Part shown: positions 1 through 8,696 of the stretch, piece after piece
Numbering within the stretch: position 1 is the first letter of the stretch
How the letters are laid out: each line of letters begins with the position of its first letter
Source: Gluconacetobacter azotocaptans
GTDB taxonomy: Bacteria; Pseudomonadota; Alphaproteobacteria; Acetobacterales; Acetobacteraceae
NCBI RefSeq assembly: GCF_014174355.1
Contig: NZ_JABEQF010000002.1
Coordinates: 62,001 to 126,000, forward strand
Length of the DNA: 64,000 nt
Direction: 5' to 3'
Program-made: the position numbers and the translations under genes
The notes under the pieces: generated by a model
Seen by the model: the letters and a program-made list of their open reading frames with translations, nothing else
Databases searched by the model: none
Told to the model about the DNA's origin: nothing

Positions 1-362
1 TCCCAGGCGTCCCAGTGCCGCCCGGCGGGCAGGCCGGCGGCATCGAACATCCCGTCCTGTTCCAGGTGCGACAGAGGGGACATCCGCAGACGCATCCGGG
101 CGACGGGACGGCCGGCGCGATGCGGGGCGTGGCCTTCTTCGAGCAGGCGGCTGAAGGCCTCCAGCGTCGTGCCGGTGGCGTCCAGCGCCCGCGCCAGGCT
201 TTCGGTGCCGGGCCAGCGCGGCCGGCCGGACGGCGTCATGCGCTTGGACGGGTTGAAGGCGGTGACGTCCAGCCCCGCCGCACGCGCCAGGCCCGACGGT
301 GTCAGCCCCCGTTCCGCCGCCAGGGTGTCCAGCGCCTGCCACAGATCGTGGTGCCGGATCAT
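1..362 (-). CDS. Helix-turn-helix regulator, N-terminal part (cut by window edge)
   Basis: The reading frame runs off the left edge, so only about 120 N-terminal residues are visible. It starts MIRHHDLWQALDTLAAERGL and continues with a lambda-repressor-type helix-turn-helix (LTPSGLARAAGLDVTAFN, then PSKRMTPSGRPRWPGTESLA). This arrangement is typical of S24/LexA-like repressors of Acetobacteraceae. The peptidase part, if present, lies outside the window. The ATG overlaps the stop codon of the upstream small gene as ATGA, so the two are probably translationally coupled. The DNA-binding call is good; the S24 assignment is inference. Confidence 0.7.
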   Translation of the reverse strand, partial: MIRHHDLWQALDTLAAERGLTPSGLARAAGLDVTAFNPSKRMTPSGRPRWPGTESLARALDATGTTLEAFSRLLEEGHAPHRAGRPVARMRLRMSPLSHLEQDGMFDAAGLPAGRHWDAW

Positions 363-574
363 CGGGGGTTCAGGATCTCGTCATCGTGGCGCGCCACGCC
401 GGCGGCGGTGGCGTGATAGCGGCCCGCCTGGTCCCGTTCCACCAGCCCCATGCGTTCCAGCCGTTCCAGGCAGGGTTGGTCCTTCAGGCCGGGCGGGCGC
501 CCCGCCGGGCCGCACAAGGTCAGGCGATGCAGCGCCGACCGGCAGCAGGTTTCCAGATAGGGTTGTGTCCACAT
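359..574 (-). CDS. Small 71-aa protein with winged-helix-like C-terminus, unknown function
   Basis: I do not recognise a named family. The second half (CLERLERMGLVERDQAGRYH) reads like the recognition helix and wing of a winged-helix domain, and the first half carries two adjacent cysteines. Its stop codon overlaps the start of the helix-turn-helix gene (ATGA), which argues that both belong to one operon. The ribosome binding site is weak. Codon use matches the GC-rich neighbours. It could be a small regulator accompanying the downstream repressor. Confidence 0.45.
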   Translation of the reverse strand: MWTQPYLETCCRSALHRLTLCGPAGRPPGLKDQPCLERLERMGLVERDQAGRYHATAAGVARHDDEILNPR

Positions 575-642
575 CGGCCGAGGATCGACAATTCGGCGGC
601 CGGTTGCAACGGGCGTATGTCCGGCGAGGCCCTAGGCCCCGA

Positions 643-705
643 CTCTTACGATTGGTTTCCAAAGGCGACCGCCTTTGGCGGGTGCGGGGCAGCGTCCTGC
701 CGCTA
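643..705 (+). repeat. Dispersed intergenic palindrome, family A, copy 1
   Basis: CCAAAGGC-gacc-GCCTTTGG forms an 8-bp hairpin at 659-678 and is followed by CGGGTGCGGGGCAGCG. The same order of elements recurs at 6285-6360 (inverted), in part near 32017-32046, and at 56715-56800. It lies between the small winged-helix gene and the end of the dioxygenase gene. Confidence 0.65.
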
Positions 706-716
706 CGGGAAGGGCC

Positions 717-1790
717 TTATACGGTCTCGGTCCGGGTAGCCGCCGCGCGATTGGCCTTCTTCAGTTCGGCGGCGGCGTCGTCATAGACGAACGGCAGGCA
801 GGCGAAGCGGCGCCCCCGCGTCACCGGGGCAACGGCGTGCAGCAGCCCGCAGGAGAAGATCAGCGCGCCGCCCGCCGGGGGGCAGAAGCCGGGGCCGCCG
901 AATTCCGGAAAGGACAATTCGCCGCCCTCGAAATCGTCATTGAGGGTGATGGACACGGCGAAGCGCCGATGCGCCGCCGCCGCCACGGTGTTGTCGCGAT
1001 GCGCGCCGAAGCAGCCGCGATCCGATGAATCGTAGCACGCCAGGATCAGCCGTTCCATCTGCGTGGCGTTGAACTGGAACACCTTATGGATCTCGGGGGC
1101 GACGCGGCGGATGATGCGGGCCTGCACCTGTCCGACCAGTGTGCGGTCCGCCAGCGTGCAGTCGCGCCGGCGCTTGAACCCCAGATCGGTCACCGGCACC
1201 GACTGGCCGGGCTGGCGTTCGGTGAAGATCGCCGATTGCCGGGTCTCCTGCGCGGTGTAATAGGCGATCAGCCGCTGGCAGAATTCCGGTTCGAATACGT
1301 CCGGCAGCATCAGGGCCGGGACGGGGATGTTGGGCGACCGGGTCGTAACCGGCGGGACGCGGCGCAGCAGGTCCATCACCTGCCGGGCAACGCCGGGGGC
1401 GTCGATCCAGGTCGCGCTGATCCGCAGCATCGGATCGAGGATGAACCAGCGTGGTGCGTCCCCGGGCGACAGGCCATACAGGTCCGTGGCCTTGCGGTCG
1501 CCGTCGCGGAAGAAGCGGATACCCGGCAGGGTTTCGTGCAGGCGGTCCTCGTCGGCGGGGTCGGTCGAGATTCCGAAGAAATGGCAATTCGCCCCATCCA
1601 TGATGGCGCGGTCGCGCATCACGGCCTCCAGCGCCGCCGCGACGGCCGGCTCGGTCGAGGACGCGAAGAAGAACAGGACGATATACCGCCCCGCCGCCAT
1701 ATCGAAGCTGTAGGTCCCGAACGGCGTGGTGCACCGCTGGGTGAACCAGGGGGCCGGGTCTCCGACAAAGAGGGGCCGGGCGGATGACAT
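717..1790 (-). CDS. Fusion of a thioredoxin-fold domain with a 2OG-Fe(II) dioxygenase domain
   Basis: This 357-aa protein has two parts. Residues 1-145 resemble the peroxiredoxin (AhpC/TSA) fold, but the peroxidatic cysteine position reads FFASSTEP, so no catalytic Cys is present there. Residues 155-340 form a prolyl-4-hydroxylase-type jelly roll with Fe ligands His264, Asp266 (AHRDN) and His318 (LLHAV) and the 2-oxoglutarate Arg at about 328 (RGRR). The expected reaction is hydroxylation coupled to 2-oxoglutarate decarboxylation; the substrate is unknown. The start is chosen at the ATG directly before SSARPLFVGD, because upstream in-frame residues look non-coding and overlap the divergent gene. 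It could be a cytosolic protein hydroxylase whose redoxin part only binds partners. Confidence 0.8.
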   Translation of the reverse strand: MSSARPLFVGDPAPWFTQRCTTPFGTYSFDMAAGRYIVLFFFASSTEPAVAAALEAVMRDRAIMDGANCHFFGISTDPADEDRLHETLPGIRFFRDGDRKATDLYGLSPGDAPRWFILDPMLRISATWIDAPGVARQVMDLLRRVPPVTTRSPNIPVPALMLPDVFEPEFCQRLIAYYTAQETRQSAIFTERQPGQSVPVTDLGFKRRRDCTLADRTLVGQVQARIIRRVAPEIHKVFQFNATQMERLILACYDSSDRGCFGAHRDNTVAAAAHRRFAVSITLNDDFEGGELSFPEFGGPGFCPPAGGALIFSCGLLHAVAPVTRGRRFACLPFVYDDAAAELKKANRAAATRTETV

Positions 1791-1907
1791 GCTGGGGCCT
1801 CGTGACTGTATGGACCGGACGCGCGATTCGGGGCAGCGTAACACTTTCCCGGCCGGGTGAAACGGGAAGGGGATCGCCCACCCGGGTGGTCCCATGCAGG
1901 GGGTAGC

Positions 1908-2294
1908 ATGCTGACGATCGACGATCCCGCCATCGTGGCGGAAGTAACCGCCATGTCCGACCGGTACGAAGCCGCATTGATGGCCAACGACCTGGACGAA
2001 CTGGACGCGCTGTTCCGCGACGCGCCCGAGACGATCCGCTATGGGGTGGGCGAGGTGTTGTACGGGTTCGCCGAGATCGCGGCCTTTCGCAAGGGCCGCA
2101 CCGGCGGTTCGCCCCAGCGGCGCGTCCTGCGGCGGGTCGTCACCGCGCTGGGGCATGATGTCGCGACGGTGAACCTGGAATTCCAGCGCGAAGGCGGCAC
2201 GCGGATCGGACGGCAGAGCCAGACCTGGATCCGGACCGACGCCGGCTGGAAGATCTCCTGCGCCCATGTCTCGCTGATGGCCGACATCTCATAA
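1908..2294 (+). CDS. hpxZ: HpxZ/AtzH-like protein (DUF3225)
   Basis: At 128 aa it has the usual length of the oxalurate-catabolism HpxZ family, an NTF2-like cone fold. Diagnostic stretches are RYGVGEVLYGFAEIAAFRKG in the middle and GRQSQTWIRTDAGWKISCAH near the C-terminus. The ATG at 1908 is preceded by GCAGGGGG, a good ribosome binding site. In other bacteria this family is encoded beside amidases or allantoin/oxalurate genes; here the next gene is an exported amidohydrolase and no hpx cluster is visible. It is transcribed divergently from the dioxygenase fusion. The family call is firm; a role in purine degradation is not shown here. Confidence 0.8.
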   Translation: MLTIDDPAIVAEVTAMSDRYEAALMANDLDELDALFRDAPETIRYGVGEVLYGFAEIAAFRKGRTGGSPQRRVLRRVVTALGHDVATVNLEFQREGGTRIGRQSQTWIRTDAGWKISCAHVSLMADIS

Positions 2295-2422
2295 GGTCCG
2301 TCCCCTGCTTCGTGGCGGCCCTGAAGGCCGCTCCAGCCTCTGTGGTTCAGGCTCCCGGTCATCTTGACAGTGCGGAATCCTTCTTCTCCATCCTGATTCC
2401 GCAACGTCTTCGAGGTTTCATC

Positions 2423-4237
2423 ATGGGTGTGTTCCTTCGCCATGTCGCCGGCATGGCCACCGTTCTGGCTGCCGCCGCGCCGGCCGTGGCACGTCAGGCC
2501 CCGGCCGATATCGTCTTCACGAACGGCTATGTCTACAGCGTGGACAGCAAGGATCACGTGTTCCAGGCGCTGGCCGTTCGCGGGGGGCGCATCGTCTATA
2601 TCGGGGATGACGGCGGGGCGGCGTCCTATGCGGGGCCGAAGACAAGGCGCATCGACCTTAAGGGGCACATGATGATGCCGGGCCTGGTCGACGGGCATAT
2701 GCATCCGCTGGAAGGCGGACAGAATCTGATCGGCTGCTCGCTGGACTATCTGCCGCTGACGGTCGGCGGGTTCAGCGACCGCGTCCGCGCCTGCGCGGCC
2801 GATCCATCGTTCAGGAATACCAGTGGCGGGCTGGTGGTGCGCAACTGGTTTCAGGAGGCGATGAAGCCCGTCGGAACGCGCCTGACGAAGCAGGTGCTGG
2901 ACGCGATCGACGCCACGCATCCGATCGTCGTGCGGTCGTCCTTCGGCCATTCGGCGCTGCTGAATTCGGCGGCGCTGCGCCTGGCCGGGATCACCGCCAC
3001 CACGCAGGCCCCGCCGGGCGGCGAGATCGTGCATGACGCGGCGGGACAGCCCACCGGCATGCTGGAGGACGAGGCGCAGAACCTGATCGCGCCGGTGGAT
3101 CCGCCCTCGACGCCGCAGGAGGACGTGCGGGCGGCGGCGGCGTCGCTGGCGGCGATGCGGGCGCAGGGCGTCACCGGCTTTCTCGACGCCTGGGCGCTGG
3201 ACAAGGATCTGGCCGCCTATGCGGCGTTGCAGCGGCAGGGTGCCCTGACGGCCCGCGCCCATTTCGCCCCGCTGGTCGATCCTGCCCATGCCGCGGATAT
3301 CGCGGGCAATGTCGGGCGACTGAAAGCAATCGCCGCGCGCTACGATCAGGGACCGATCGGCGTCGCGCCGTCGGTGACGGTGCGCAACGTCAAGCTGTTC
3401 ATGGACGGGGTGATCACCGCGCCGGCGATGACGGGGGTGCTGCTGGCGCCCTATCGCGTCAATCGCGGCACGGCCGCCGCGCCGCGCTGGGAGCCCGGTC
3501 CGTCCTCGGGGCCGGCGCCGTATTTTCCGCCGGCGGTGCTGGGGCCGCTGCTGCAGGGGCTGGTGACGGCCGGGTTCGATCCGCACATGCACGCCGATGG
3601 CGATGGCGCGGTGCGGATTGCGCTGGATGGCGTGCAGGCGATGCGCGCGGCCTTGCCGCAGGCGGATGCCCGCCCCGCCATAGCCCATGACGAACTGGTC
3701 GACCCAGCCGATCGCCCCCGATTCAAGGCGCTGGGCGCCGTGCCCGTGCTGTCCTTCCAGTGGGAAAAGCAGGCCCCGGATACGGTCGAGGGGGCGCGGG
3801 ATTACCTCGGCCCCGACCGCGTCCGCGATATCGAACCCGCGTCGTTGCTGGCACAGGCGGGCGCGCGGATCGCCTATGGCAGCGACTGGCCGGTCGACCC
3901 GCTGAACGAATGGTTCGCGCTGAAGGTCGGTGTCACGCGCACCAACGCGCCCGAGGCCGGGCCGCGCTATGCGCACCCGCTGGGTGACGAGCCCGGCCTG
4001 TCGCGCGCCGAGGTACTGCGCGCCATCACCATGAATTCGTCGTGGGAATTGCGCTCCGATACCCAGACCGGCTCGCTGGAACCCGGCAAGCTGGCGGACC
4101 TGATCGTCCTCGACCGCAACGTGATGCAGGTCCCGGCGAACGATATCGCGAACACCAAGGTGCTTGTGACCATGGTCGGGGGCCGGATCGTCTACAGCAC
4201 GGGCGCGCTTGCGCCCAAGGCGAACGGCCCGGGCTGA
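2423..4237 (+). CDS. Exported amidohydrolase, YtcJ-like
   Basis: This 604-aa protein begins with a signal peptide (MGVFLRHVAGMATVLAAAAP, cleavage probably after AVAR). A composite amidohydrolase domain follows: the N-terminal beta domain (ADIVFTNGYVYSVDSKDHVF), the first metal motif DGHMHP, a second histidine region FDPHMHADGDGA, and the late YGSDWPVDP carrying the catalytic Asp. The C-terminal GSLEPGKLADLIVLDRN is characteristic. The family hydrolyses amides or cyclic imides in the periplasm; the substrate cannot be read from sequence. The start at 2423 is preferred over an upstream in-frame ATG because only this one gives a proper signal peptide. Confidence 0.88.
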   Translation: MGVFLRHVAGMATVLAAAAPAVARQAPADIVFTNGYVYSVDSKDHVFQALAVRGGRIVYIGDDGGAASYAGPKTRRIDLKGHMMMPGLVDGHMHPLEGGQNLIGCSLDYLPLTVGGFSDRVRACAADPSFRNTSGGLVVRNWFQEAMKPVGTRLTKQVLDAIDATHPIVVRSSFGHSALLNSAALRLAGITATTQAPPGGEIVHDAAGQPTGMLEDEAQNLIAPVDPPSTPQEDVRAAAASLAAMRAQGVTGFLDAWALDKDLAAYAALQRQGALTARAHFAPLVDPAHAADIAGNVGRLKAIAARYDQGPIGVAPSVTVRNVKLFMDGVITAPAMTGVLLAPYRVNRGTAAAPRWEPGPSSGPAPYFPPAVLGPLLQGLVTAGFDPHMHADGDGAVRIALDGVQAMRAALPQADARPAIAHDELVDPADRPRFKALGAVPVLSFQWEKQAPDTVEGARDYLGPDRVRDIEPASLLAQAGARIAYGSDWPVDPLNEWFALKVGVTRTNAPEAGPRYAHPLGDEPGLSRAEVLRAITMNSSWELRSDTQTGSLEPGKLADLIVLDRNVMQVPANDIANTKVLVTMVGGRIVYSTGALAPKANGPG

Positions 4238-4244
4238 ACGGGGG

Positions 4245-4532
4245 TCAGCGACCGCGACCGCCGCGCCGGGTCCGGACGATTGTGCAGGCCAGCGCGGTCA
4301 GAAGGGCGGCGAGGCTGAGCTGGCCGATCCAAGCGATCAGCGTCCGGGTCACGTCGCCGTCCCCCATCGCGAGGACAAACCCGGTTCCGAGCAGCAGGAA
4401 CCCCATTCCGCGCAGGACCCGCTGCCGCGTCGCGCCCAGCGGGGCGGCAAACAGTTCCGCCGCCTGGCGCGGCGTGCCGATGGCCAGCAGCGGCACGGCG
4501 ACCAGTCCGATGAGCGCGAGGACGAGGGACAT
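4245..4532 (-). CDS. DUF3325 small membrane protein of an iron-uptake operon
   Basis: This 95-aa protein contains three hydrophobic segments: residues 2-20, about 39-58 and about 67-85. It ends in an Arg/Gly-rich tail. It matches the DUF3325 pattern, a family regularly placed after PepSY-TM and DUF3649 genes beside siderophore receptors. It starts one base after the PepSY stop codon, so the three genes are one transcription unit. It probably acts in the inner membrane with the PepSY protein; the exact role is unknown. Confidence 0.78.
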   Translation of the reverse strand: MSLVLALIGLVAVPLLAIGTPRQAAELFAAPLGATRQRVLRGMGFLLLGTGFVLAMGDGDVTRTLIAWIGQLSLAALLTALACTIVRTRRGGRGR

Positions 4533-4533
4533 G

Positions 4534-5991
4534 TCAACGACCGTGTCGTCGTAAGAGGGACCGGGATGCGGCGGCGCCGAACCCGGCCGCCAGGGCGAGT
4601 GCGACGAACGTCACGCCCTGCGTGACGCGATCGTCCGGCACGCCGCCCGCAAGTGCGATGCCGAGGCAGGCCAGGGCGGACAGGCCCAGCAGTTCGCCCC
4701 AGGCGCGTGCGGGTGTGCGCAGCGCGCCGACGATCAGGACGATGGCCCATGTGATGAAGACCGACCGGACCTCCAAGGCCGATCGGCCCGCCATATCCGC
4801 CGGGATCAACCGGTTTGCCAGGAAGAAAGCGGCGAAGGCGGCGGGCGTGCCGGCGATGACGCCCACGTTCAGCCGTTCCACCAGCGCCGTCCCCACCCCG
4901 GGGTCGCGGTGGTGCCGCTTGATCGTCCACAGCCGCAATCCGCTGCCGATCAGGCCGGCCAGCATGATCCCCGAAAGGAAATACAGCCAGCGCGTCACGC
5001 GCGGCGCAAAATGGGCGACGTGAAGGCCGTAGAGAAAATTGAAGAGGCTCATGGCCGGCCGTCCTTCGACATGTTCGGCGAGGATCCGGCCGGTGACGCC
5101 GTCGAAGCTGAGCACATGATGGTCGACGCCGATCGCGCCCCCGCCGCCGGCGACCATGGTGACGACCGACGCGGCGTCGCCGGGGTTGAGGATGGTCACC
5201 GGCCCCAGGCCGGCCGGCCCGAAACGCCGTTCGGCCTCGCGCAGCATCGGCACGATCGGCGCGGGCGTTCCCGGGTGGCCGGTGGCGGGGCGATCGATCG
5301 CCGCCGGATTCAGCTCCTGCTGCACGGCCGACATATCGGAATGGTAGAGCGCTGCGGCGCCCCACGGCATCAGCAGGTTGGCCAGCGTGACCGCGCCGGT
5401 AAAGGCGATCATCAGATGAAACGGCAGGGCGACAACGCCGAGCATGTTATGGGCATCGAGCCAGCTGCGCTGGCCTTTGCCGGGCCTGAACGTGAAGAAA
5501 TCGGCGAAGAAACGCCGATGCGCGACGATCCCGGTCAGCAGCCCCAGCACCAGGACCATCGCGGCCACCGCCGCCAGCAGGCGGCCCCACGGGTAGGACA
5601 GTTGCAGTTCGAAATGGAAGCGGTAGAAGAATTCGCCCCCCAATGTGTCGCGTATCGAGGCCGGGCTGCCGCTCCGCGGGTCGAGCGCGCGCTGCACGTA
5701 CTCCCCGCCCTCGGCCCAGAGGGCCTTCGTATAGGGGGCGCGGTCGCTGGCGACGTCCAGATACCAGGCGGGCGAATGCGCGGCATGAACCGACAGCCAC
5801 CGGATCGCGGCGTCGGTCGCGGTAACGGGGTCGGCGGTGCGGCCCAGTATTTCAGGCCGCATCCATGCGCCGATTTCCGGTCGAAAGACGCTGAGCGTGC
5901 CCGACAGCACGATCGCGAAGAGCAGCCAGCCCGTCACCAGGCCCGACCAGCCATGCAACCATGCCATCGCGGCTCGGAAGCCGGGCCTCAT
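4534..5991 (-). CDS. PepSY-associated TM protein (putative siderophore-iron reductase)
   Basis: The protein has 485 aa with PepSY_TM organisation. A first TM segment contains MAWLHGWSGLVTGWLLFAIV, a periplasmic PepSY region follows, then paired TM helices with haem-ligand-like histidines (LDAHNMLGVVALPFHLMIAF; LYGLHVAHFAPRVTRW), and three or four further TM segments lie at the C-terminus. Proteins of this type are thought to reduce ferric siderophores at the inner membrane. It is preceded by DUF3649 with ATGA overlap and followed by DUF3325 after one base. The start was set at the ATG inside that overlap; the longer in-frame extension is non-coding in character. Confidence 0.85.
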   Translation of the reverse strand: MRPGFRAAMAWLHGWSGLVTGWLLFAIVLSGTLSVFRPEIGAWMRPEILGRTADPVTATDAAIRWLSVHAAHSPAWYLDVASDRAPYTKALWAEGGEYVQRALDPRSGSPASIRDTLGGEFFYRFHFELQLSYPWGRLLAAVAAMVLVLGLLTGIVAHRRFFADFFTFRPGKGQRSWLDAHNMLGVVALPFHLMIAFTGAVTLANLLMPWGAAALYHSDMSAVQQELNPAAIDRPATGHPGTPAPIVPMLREAERRFGPAGLGPVTILNPGDAASVVTMVAGGGGAIGVDHHVLSFDGVTGRILAEHVEGRPAMSLFNFLYGLHVAHFAPRVTRWLYFLSGIMLAGLIGSGLRLWTIKRHHRDPGVGTALVERLNVGVIAGTPAAFAAFFLANRLIPADMAGRSALEVRSVFITWAIVLIVGALRTPARAWGELLGLSALACLGIALAGGVPDDRVTQGVTFVALALAAGFGAAASRSLLRRHGR

Positions 5992-6263
5992 GGACGCCAC
6001 CCCGCCAGCATCGCGGCCCCGCCCAGCAGAAGTGCGGCAAGGATGATGCCCATCCACGCACGGGTGGCGCTGCGGGCGTAAAAGCAGGCCATCACGATCG
6101 GCGGCCATACCAGCAGGCCCAGCATCGCGCCAGCGCTGGCGGCATCCGCCCTGGACATCGGCAACCCGTAGGCGGCGGCGACGGCCACCAGCGACGCCAC
6201 GCCGTAGCCCCCGCCCGCACCCGCCGCAATCCGCGCGACGATGGCCAGGTGCCCGCGCGTCAT
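5988..6263 (-). CDS. DUF3649 small membrane protein (iron uptake)
   Basis: This 91-aa protein has three hydrophobic helices. The LVWPPIVMACFYARSATRAW stretch in the middle is typical of DUF3649 iron-uptake proteins. Its stop codon overlaps the PepSY start codon. Upstream lies a repeat and then the end of the siderophore receptor gene on the same strand, so receptor, DUF3649, PepSY and DUF3325 form an ordered iron-uptake block. The biochemical role of the family is not established. Confidence 0.8.
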   Translation of the reverse strand: MTRGHLAIVARIAAGAGGGYGVASLVAVAAAYGLPMSRADAASAGAMLGLLVWPPIVMACFYARSATRAWMGIILAALLLGGAAMLAGWRP

Positions 6264-6284
6264 GGGGTTATACCAATCCGCCTT

Positions 6285-6360
6285 ATGGATGATGCGCCGG
6301 TGGCAAGCCTCGGGGCGCTACCCTGAAACCCGCCAAAGGGCATTGCCCTTTGGAAATCCG
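6285..6360 (-). repeat. Dispersed intergenic palindrome, family A, copy 2 (inverted)
   Basis: CCAAAGGGC-att-GCCCTTTGG at 6333-6353 is a perfect 9-bp hairpin. Read on the minus strand it is followed by CGGGTTTCAGGGTAGCGCCC, the same order as in copies 1 and 4. It sits between the receptor stop codon and the DUF3649 start, and may also act as an attenuator. Confidence 0.7.
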
Positions 6361-6372
6361 GTCGTTGGCCCA

Positions 6373-8571
6373 TTACCAACTGAATCCGACCGACGCCTGG
6401 GCCGCACGACGTTCCCCGTACCAGCACCATTCGTCATACGGGGCATAGCCATAGCAGCTTGCGACATAGCGCTTGTTGAACAGGTTGCGCACGCTGGCCT
6501 GGACCTTCCAGCCCTTGAAGGCATGGCCGAGATTGGCAAGGTCGTAGCTCGCCGTGGCGTCGAACAGGGTGTAGCTGGGTACCGTGACGTCACCATAGGA
6601 CGCCGTGCCGCCATAGGAACTGGCGACATGGCGCAGGCCGCCGCCGAAGCCCAGCCCCTTCAGCGGAGTCGACTGCATCGTGTAGAAGGCGAACAGCGAT
6701 TCGCCGCCCTTGCCGACCTGGACCAGCGGCTTGTGGGTGGAAAGATCACGCACCTTCTGCGTGCTGACCGTGGCGACCACCGTCAGGCCCTTGTAGACAT
6801 TGACATGCGCCTCGAACTCGAAACCGTCGGAACGGACCTTGCCGTTTTCGACGCTGTAGTTCGCGTTGGGCACCGCCGTCAGGACATTCGTCTGCTCGAT
6901 ATGGAAGCCCGCGGCGGTCAGCAGGATCGGCAGGCCGGGGATCTGGTATTTCACGCCCCCTTCAAGCTGCTTGCCCATCGTCGGGTCCGCCTGGCGCGTT
7001 GTGCGGCCGCCATTGTCGGACGTTATGCCGGATTGCGGCTGGAAGGAGGTCGAATAGCTGATGTACGGGGCAAGGCCGAAATTGAAATGGTACAGCCCCG
7101 AGGCCCGCCAGGTGATCTGTTCCGGGCTCTGGCTGGAGCTGCTGCCGCCGATGTAGTCCTGCTGATGGCTGCGGTACCAGTCGTTGCGCAGGCTTCCCGT
7201 CAGGTGGAAGTTCCTGATGTCGATCTGGTCCTGCGCGTACAGGCCGATCTGGTGCTGGTCGGTGATATAGTGGTTGGAAATCGCCGGCGGCGTGATCGTC
7301 TGGCCATAGACCGGCTGCAGGACGTTGATGGACGGCGCGGACCCGAACCCGTCGTACTCGGTTGCCCGGCTCTGCTGATAGTCGAAGCCCATCATGACGG
7401 AATGGTGCAGGATGCCGGTCGAAAAACGGCCGGTAAACTGGTTGTCGAATGCCAGGTTTTTCAGGCGTTCATTGGCATAGGCCGTGCCGCGGCTGAAATT
7501 GCCTAGGGCCTCCTGCTCGAAATCGCGGACATAATCGGCGTCCATATAGACGCCCTCGCTGTAGACGCTTTCATAGATGGTCTTTACGTCGTCGTACCGG
7601 CCGCGCGACGAGAAGGCCCAGTTGCTGTTGAACCTGTGATTGAAAATATACGTCGTCGCCCAATGCTTGCGGTTGAATTCCTCGAAATTGGGATCGCCGT
7701 CGTAGAAATCCTGCTTGATGCGACCGAAGGCGGCCCGTCGCAGGGACCCTGCCAGGGGGACCGATCCATAGGAGGCATTCTGCGGATCGTCCTGGTAATT
7801 GCCCAGCAGGGTCAGCGTCGTGTCGCCGTCGCCGCCGATCGTGACCGCCGGGCTGATGCTGTAGCGGCGGCTTTTGGTCTGGCTGAGCTGGCTGTGCGAT
7901 CCGTTGACGGTGCCATAGAGCCGGTAGCGCACGAAGCCGTCGCGCGTCAGCGACCCCCCGACATCGCCGTCCACGCGATAGAGGTCGAAACTGCCGCCCG
8001 TCGCCGTCAGGCTTCCGTAGGATTGCGCGCTGGTCGGCAGCCTGCTGGACATCGCGACAAGGCCGCCCGGGCTGGATTGCCCGTACAGCGCCGAGGCCGG
8101 CCCCTTCAGCACCTCGATTCGGTCCAGCCGCGAGGTGTCGATCTGCGCCGTCGCGTAGCCGGTGGGGCTGTCCTGCAGCTTGAGGCCGTCGAGAAAGTTC
8201 GGAACCGTAAAGCCACGCAACGCGAACTGGTCGTACCGTGTCGCCGTGGAGCCGCGCTGATCCGGCGTAATCCCGGCCGTGTACCGCACCGCCTGGCTGA
8301 GGCTGAGAACCCCGCGCATGTCGAGTTCATGGCGATCGATGACCGTGATCGACTGGGCGGTGTCGATCAGGGGGGTGTCGCTCTTGGTTCCCGATGACGC
8401 CACGGCCGCGGATTTCCGCCCTTTGACGACGATGCTCTCGGCCTTGACCTTGGTCTTGATTGTTTTTGGGTCGGCGGTGGGTGGGGTTTCCGCCGCATGC
8501 GCCGTTCCGACGGCGACCAGAAAACCCGCCAAGGTGAGGGCGAGAGAGGGATGAAGACGTGCGGATTTCAT
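6373..8571 (-). CDS. TonB-dependent siderophore receptor (FhuA/FoxA-like)
   Basis: The protein has 732 aa with a signal peptide (MKSARLHPSLALTLAGFLVA, AHAAE). A plug domain follows (SITVIDRHELDMRGVLSLSQ; YDQFALRGFTV; RIEVLKGPASALYGQSSPGG), then a 22-strand barrel ending in an aromatic residue (ASVGFSW). Two cysteines in a late loop (ASCYGYAPYDEWCWYGERR) match the conserved pair of ferric hydroxamate receptors. It transports ferric siderophores across the outer membrane using TonB. A perfect 7-1-7 Fur box lies 37 bp upstream of the ATG, and iron-uptake membrane proteins follow downstream. The hydroxamate preference is inference. Confidence 0.92.
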   Translation of the reverse strand: MKSARLHPSLALTLAGFLVAVGTAHAAETPPTADPKTIKTKVKAESIVVKGRKSAAVASSGTKSDTPLIDTAQSITVIDRHELDMRGVLSLSQAVRYTAGITPDQRGSTATRYDQFALRGFTVPNFLDGLKLQDSPTGYATAQIDTSRLDRIEVLKGPASALYGQSSPGGLVAMSSRLPTSAQSYGSLTATGGSFDLYRVDGDVGGSLTRDGFVRYRLYGTVNGSHSQLSQTKSRRYSISPAVTIGGDGDTTLTLLGNYQDDPQNASYGSVPLAGSLRRAAFGRIKQDFYDGDPNFEEFNRKHWATTYIFNHRFNSNWAFSSRGRYDDVKTIYESVYSEGVYMDADYVRDFEQEALGNFSRGTAYANERLKNLAFDNQFTGRFSTGILHHSVMMGFDYQQSRATEYDGFGSAPSINVLQPVYGQTITPPAISNHYITDQHQIGLYAQDQIDIRNFHLTGSLRNDWYRSHQQDYIGGSSSSQSPEQITWRASGLYHFNFGLAPYISYSTSFQPQSGITSDNGGRTTRQADPTMGKQLEGGVKYQIPGLPILLTAAGFHIEQTNVLTAVPNANYSVENGKVRSDGFEFEAHVNVYKGLTVVATVSTQKVRDLSTHKPLVQVGKGGESLFAFYTMQSTPLKGLGFGGGLRHVASSYGGTASYGDVTVPSYTLFDATASYDLANLGHAFKGWKVQASVRNLFNKRYVASCYGYAPYDEWCWYGERRAAQASVGFSW

Positions 8572-8607
8572 ACGATGGTTCCTTTGACGGCGCGACCATC
8601 TTACATA

Positions 8608-8622
8608 TGCGAATGATTCGCA
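8608..8622. promoter_or_regulatory. Fur box (perfect 7-1-7 inverted repeat)
   Basis: TGCGAATgATTCGCA is a perfect 7-1-7 palindrome of the Fur type. It lies 37 bp upstream of the siderophore receptor start and between two divergent genes. A related, less perfect site (12 of 15 bases identical) is upstream of the second receptor at 13847. Confidence 0.8.
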
Positions 8623-8696
8623 ATATCGGAGTTGAGAATCGGGAGGCCTACGGGCCCACCGTTGAAATCGGACCTGGGGCGGCCCATGTGGGGGCC

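Noticed and set aside
2039-3976. A long minus-strand frame of 645 codons opposite the amidohydrolase
   Set aside because: Low-complexity Arg/Gly/His composition and no start context; the amidohydrolase on the plus strand has all its metal motifs.
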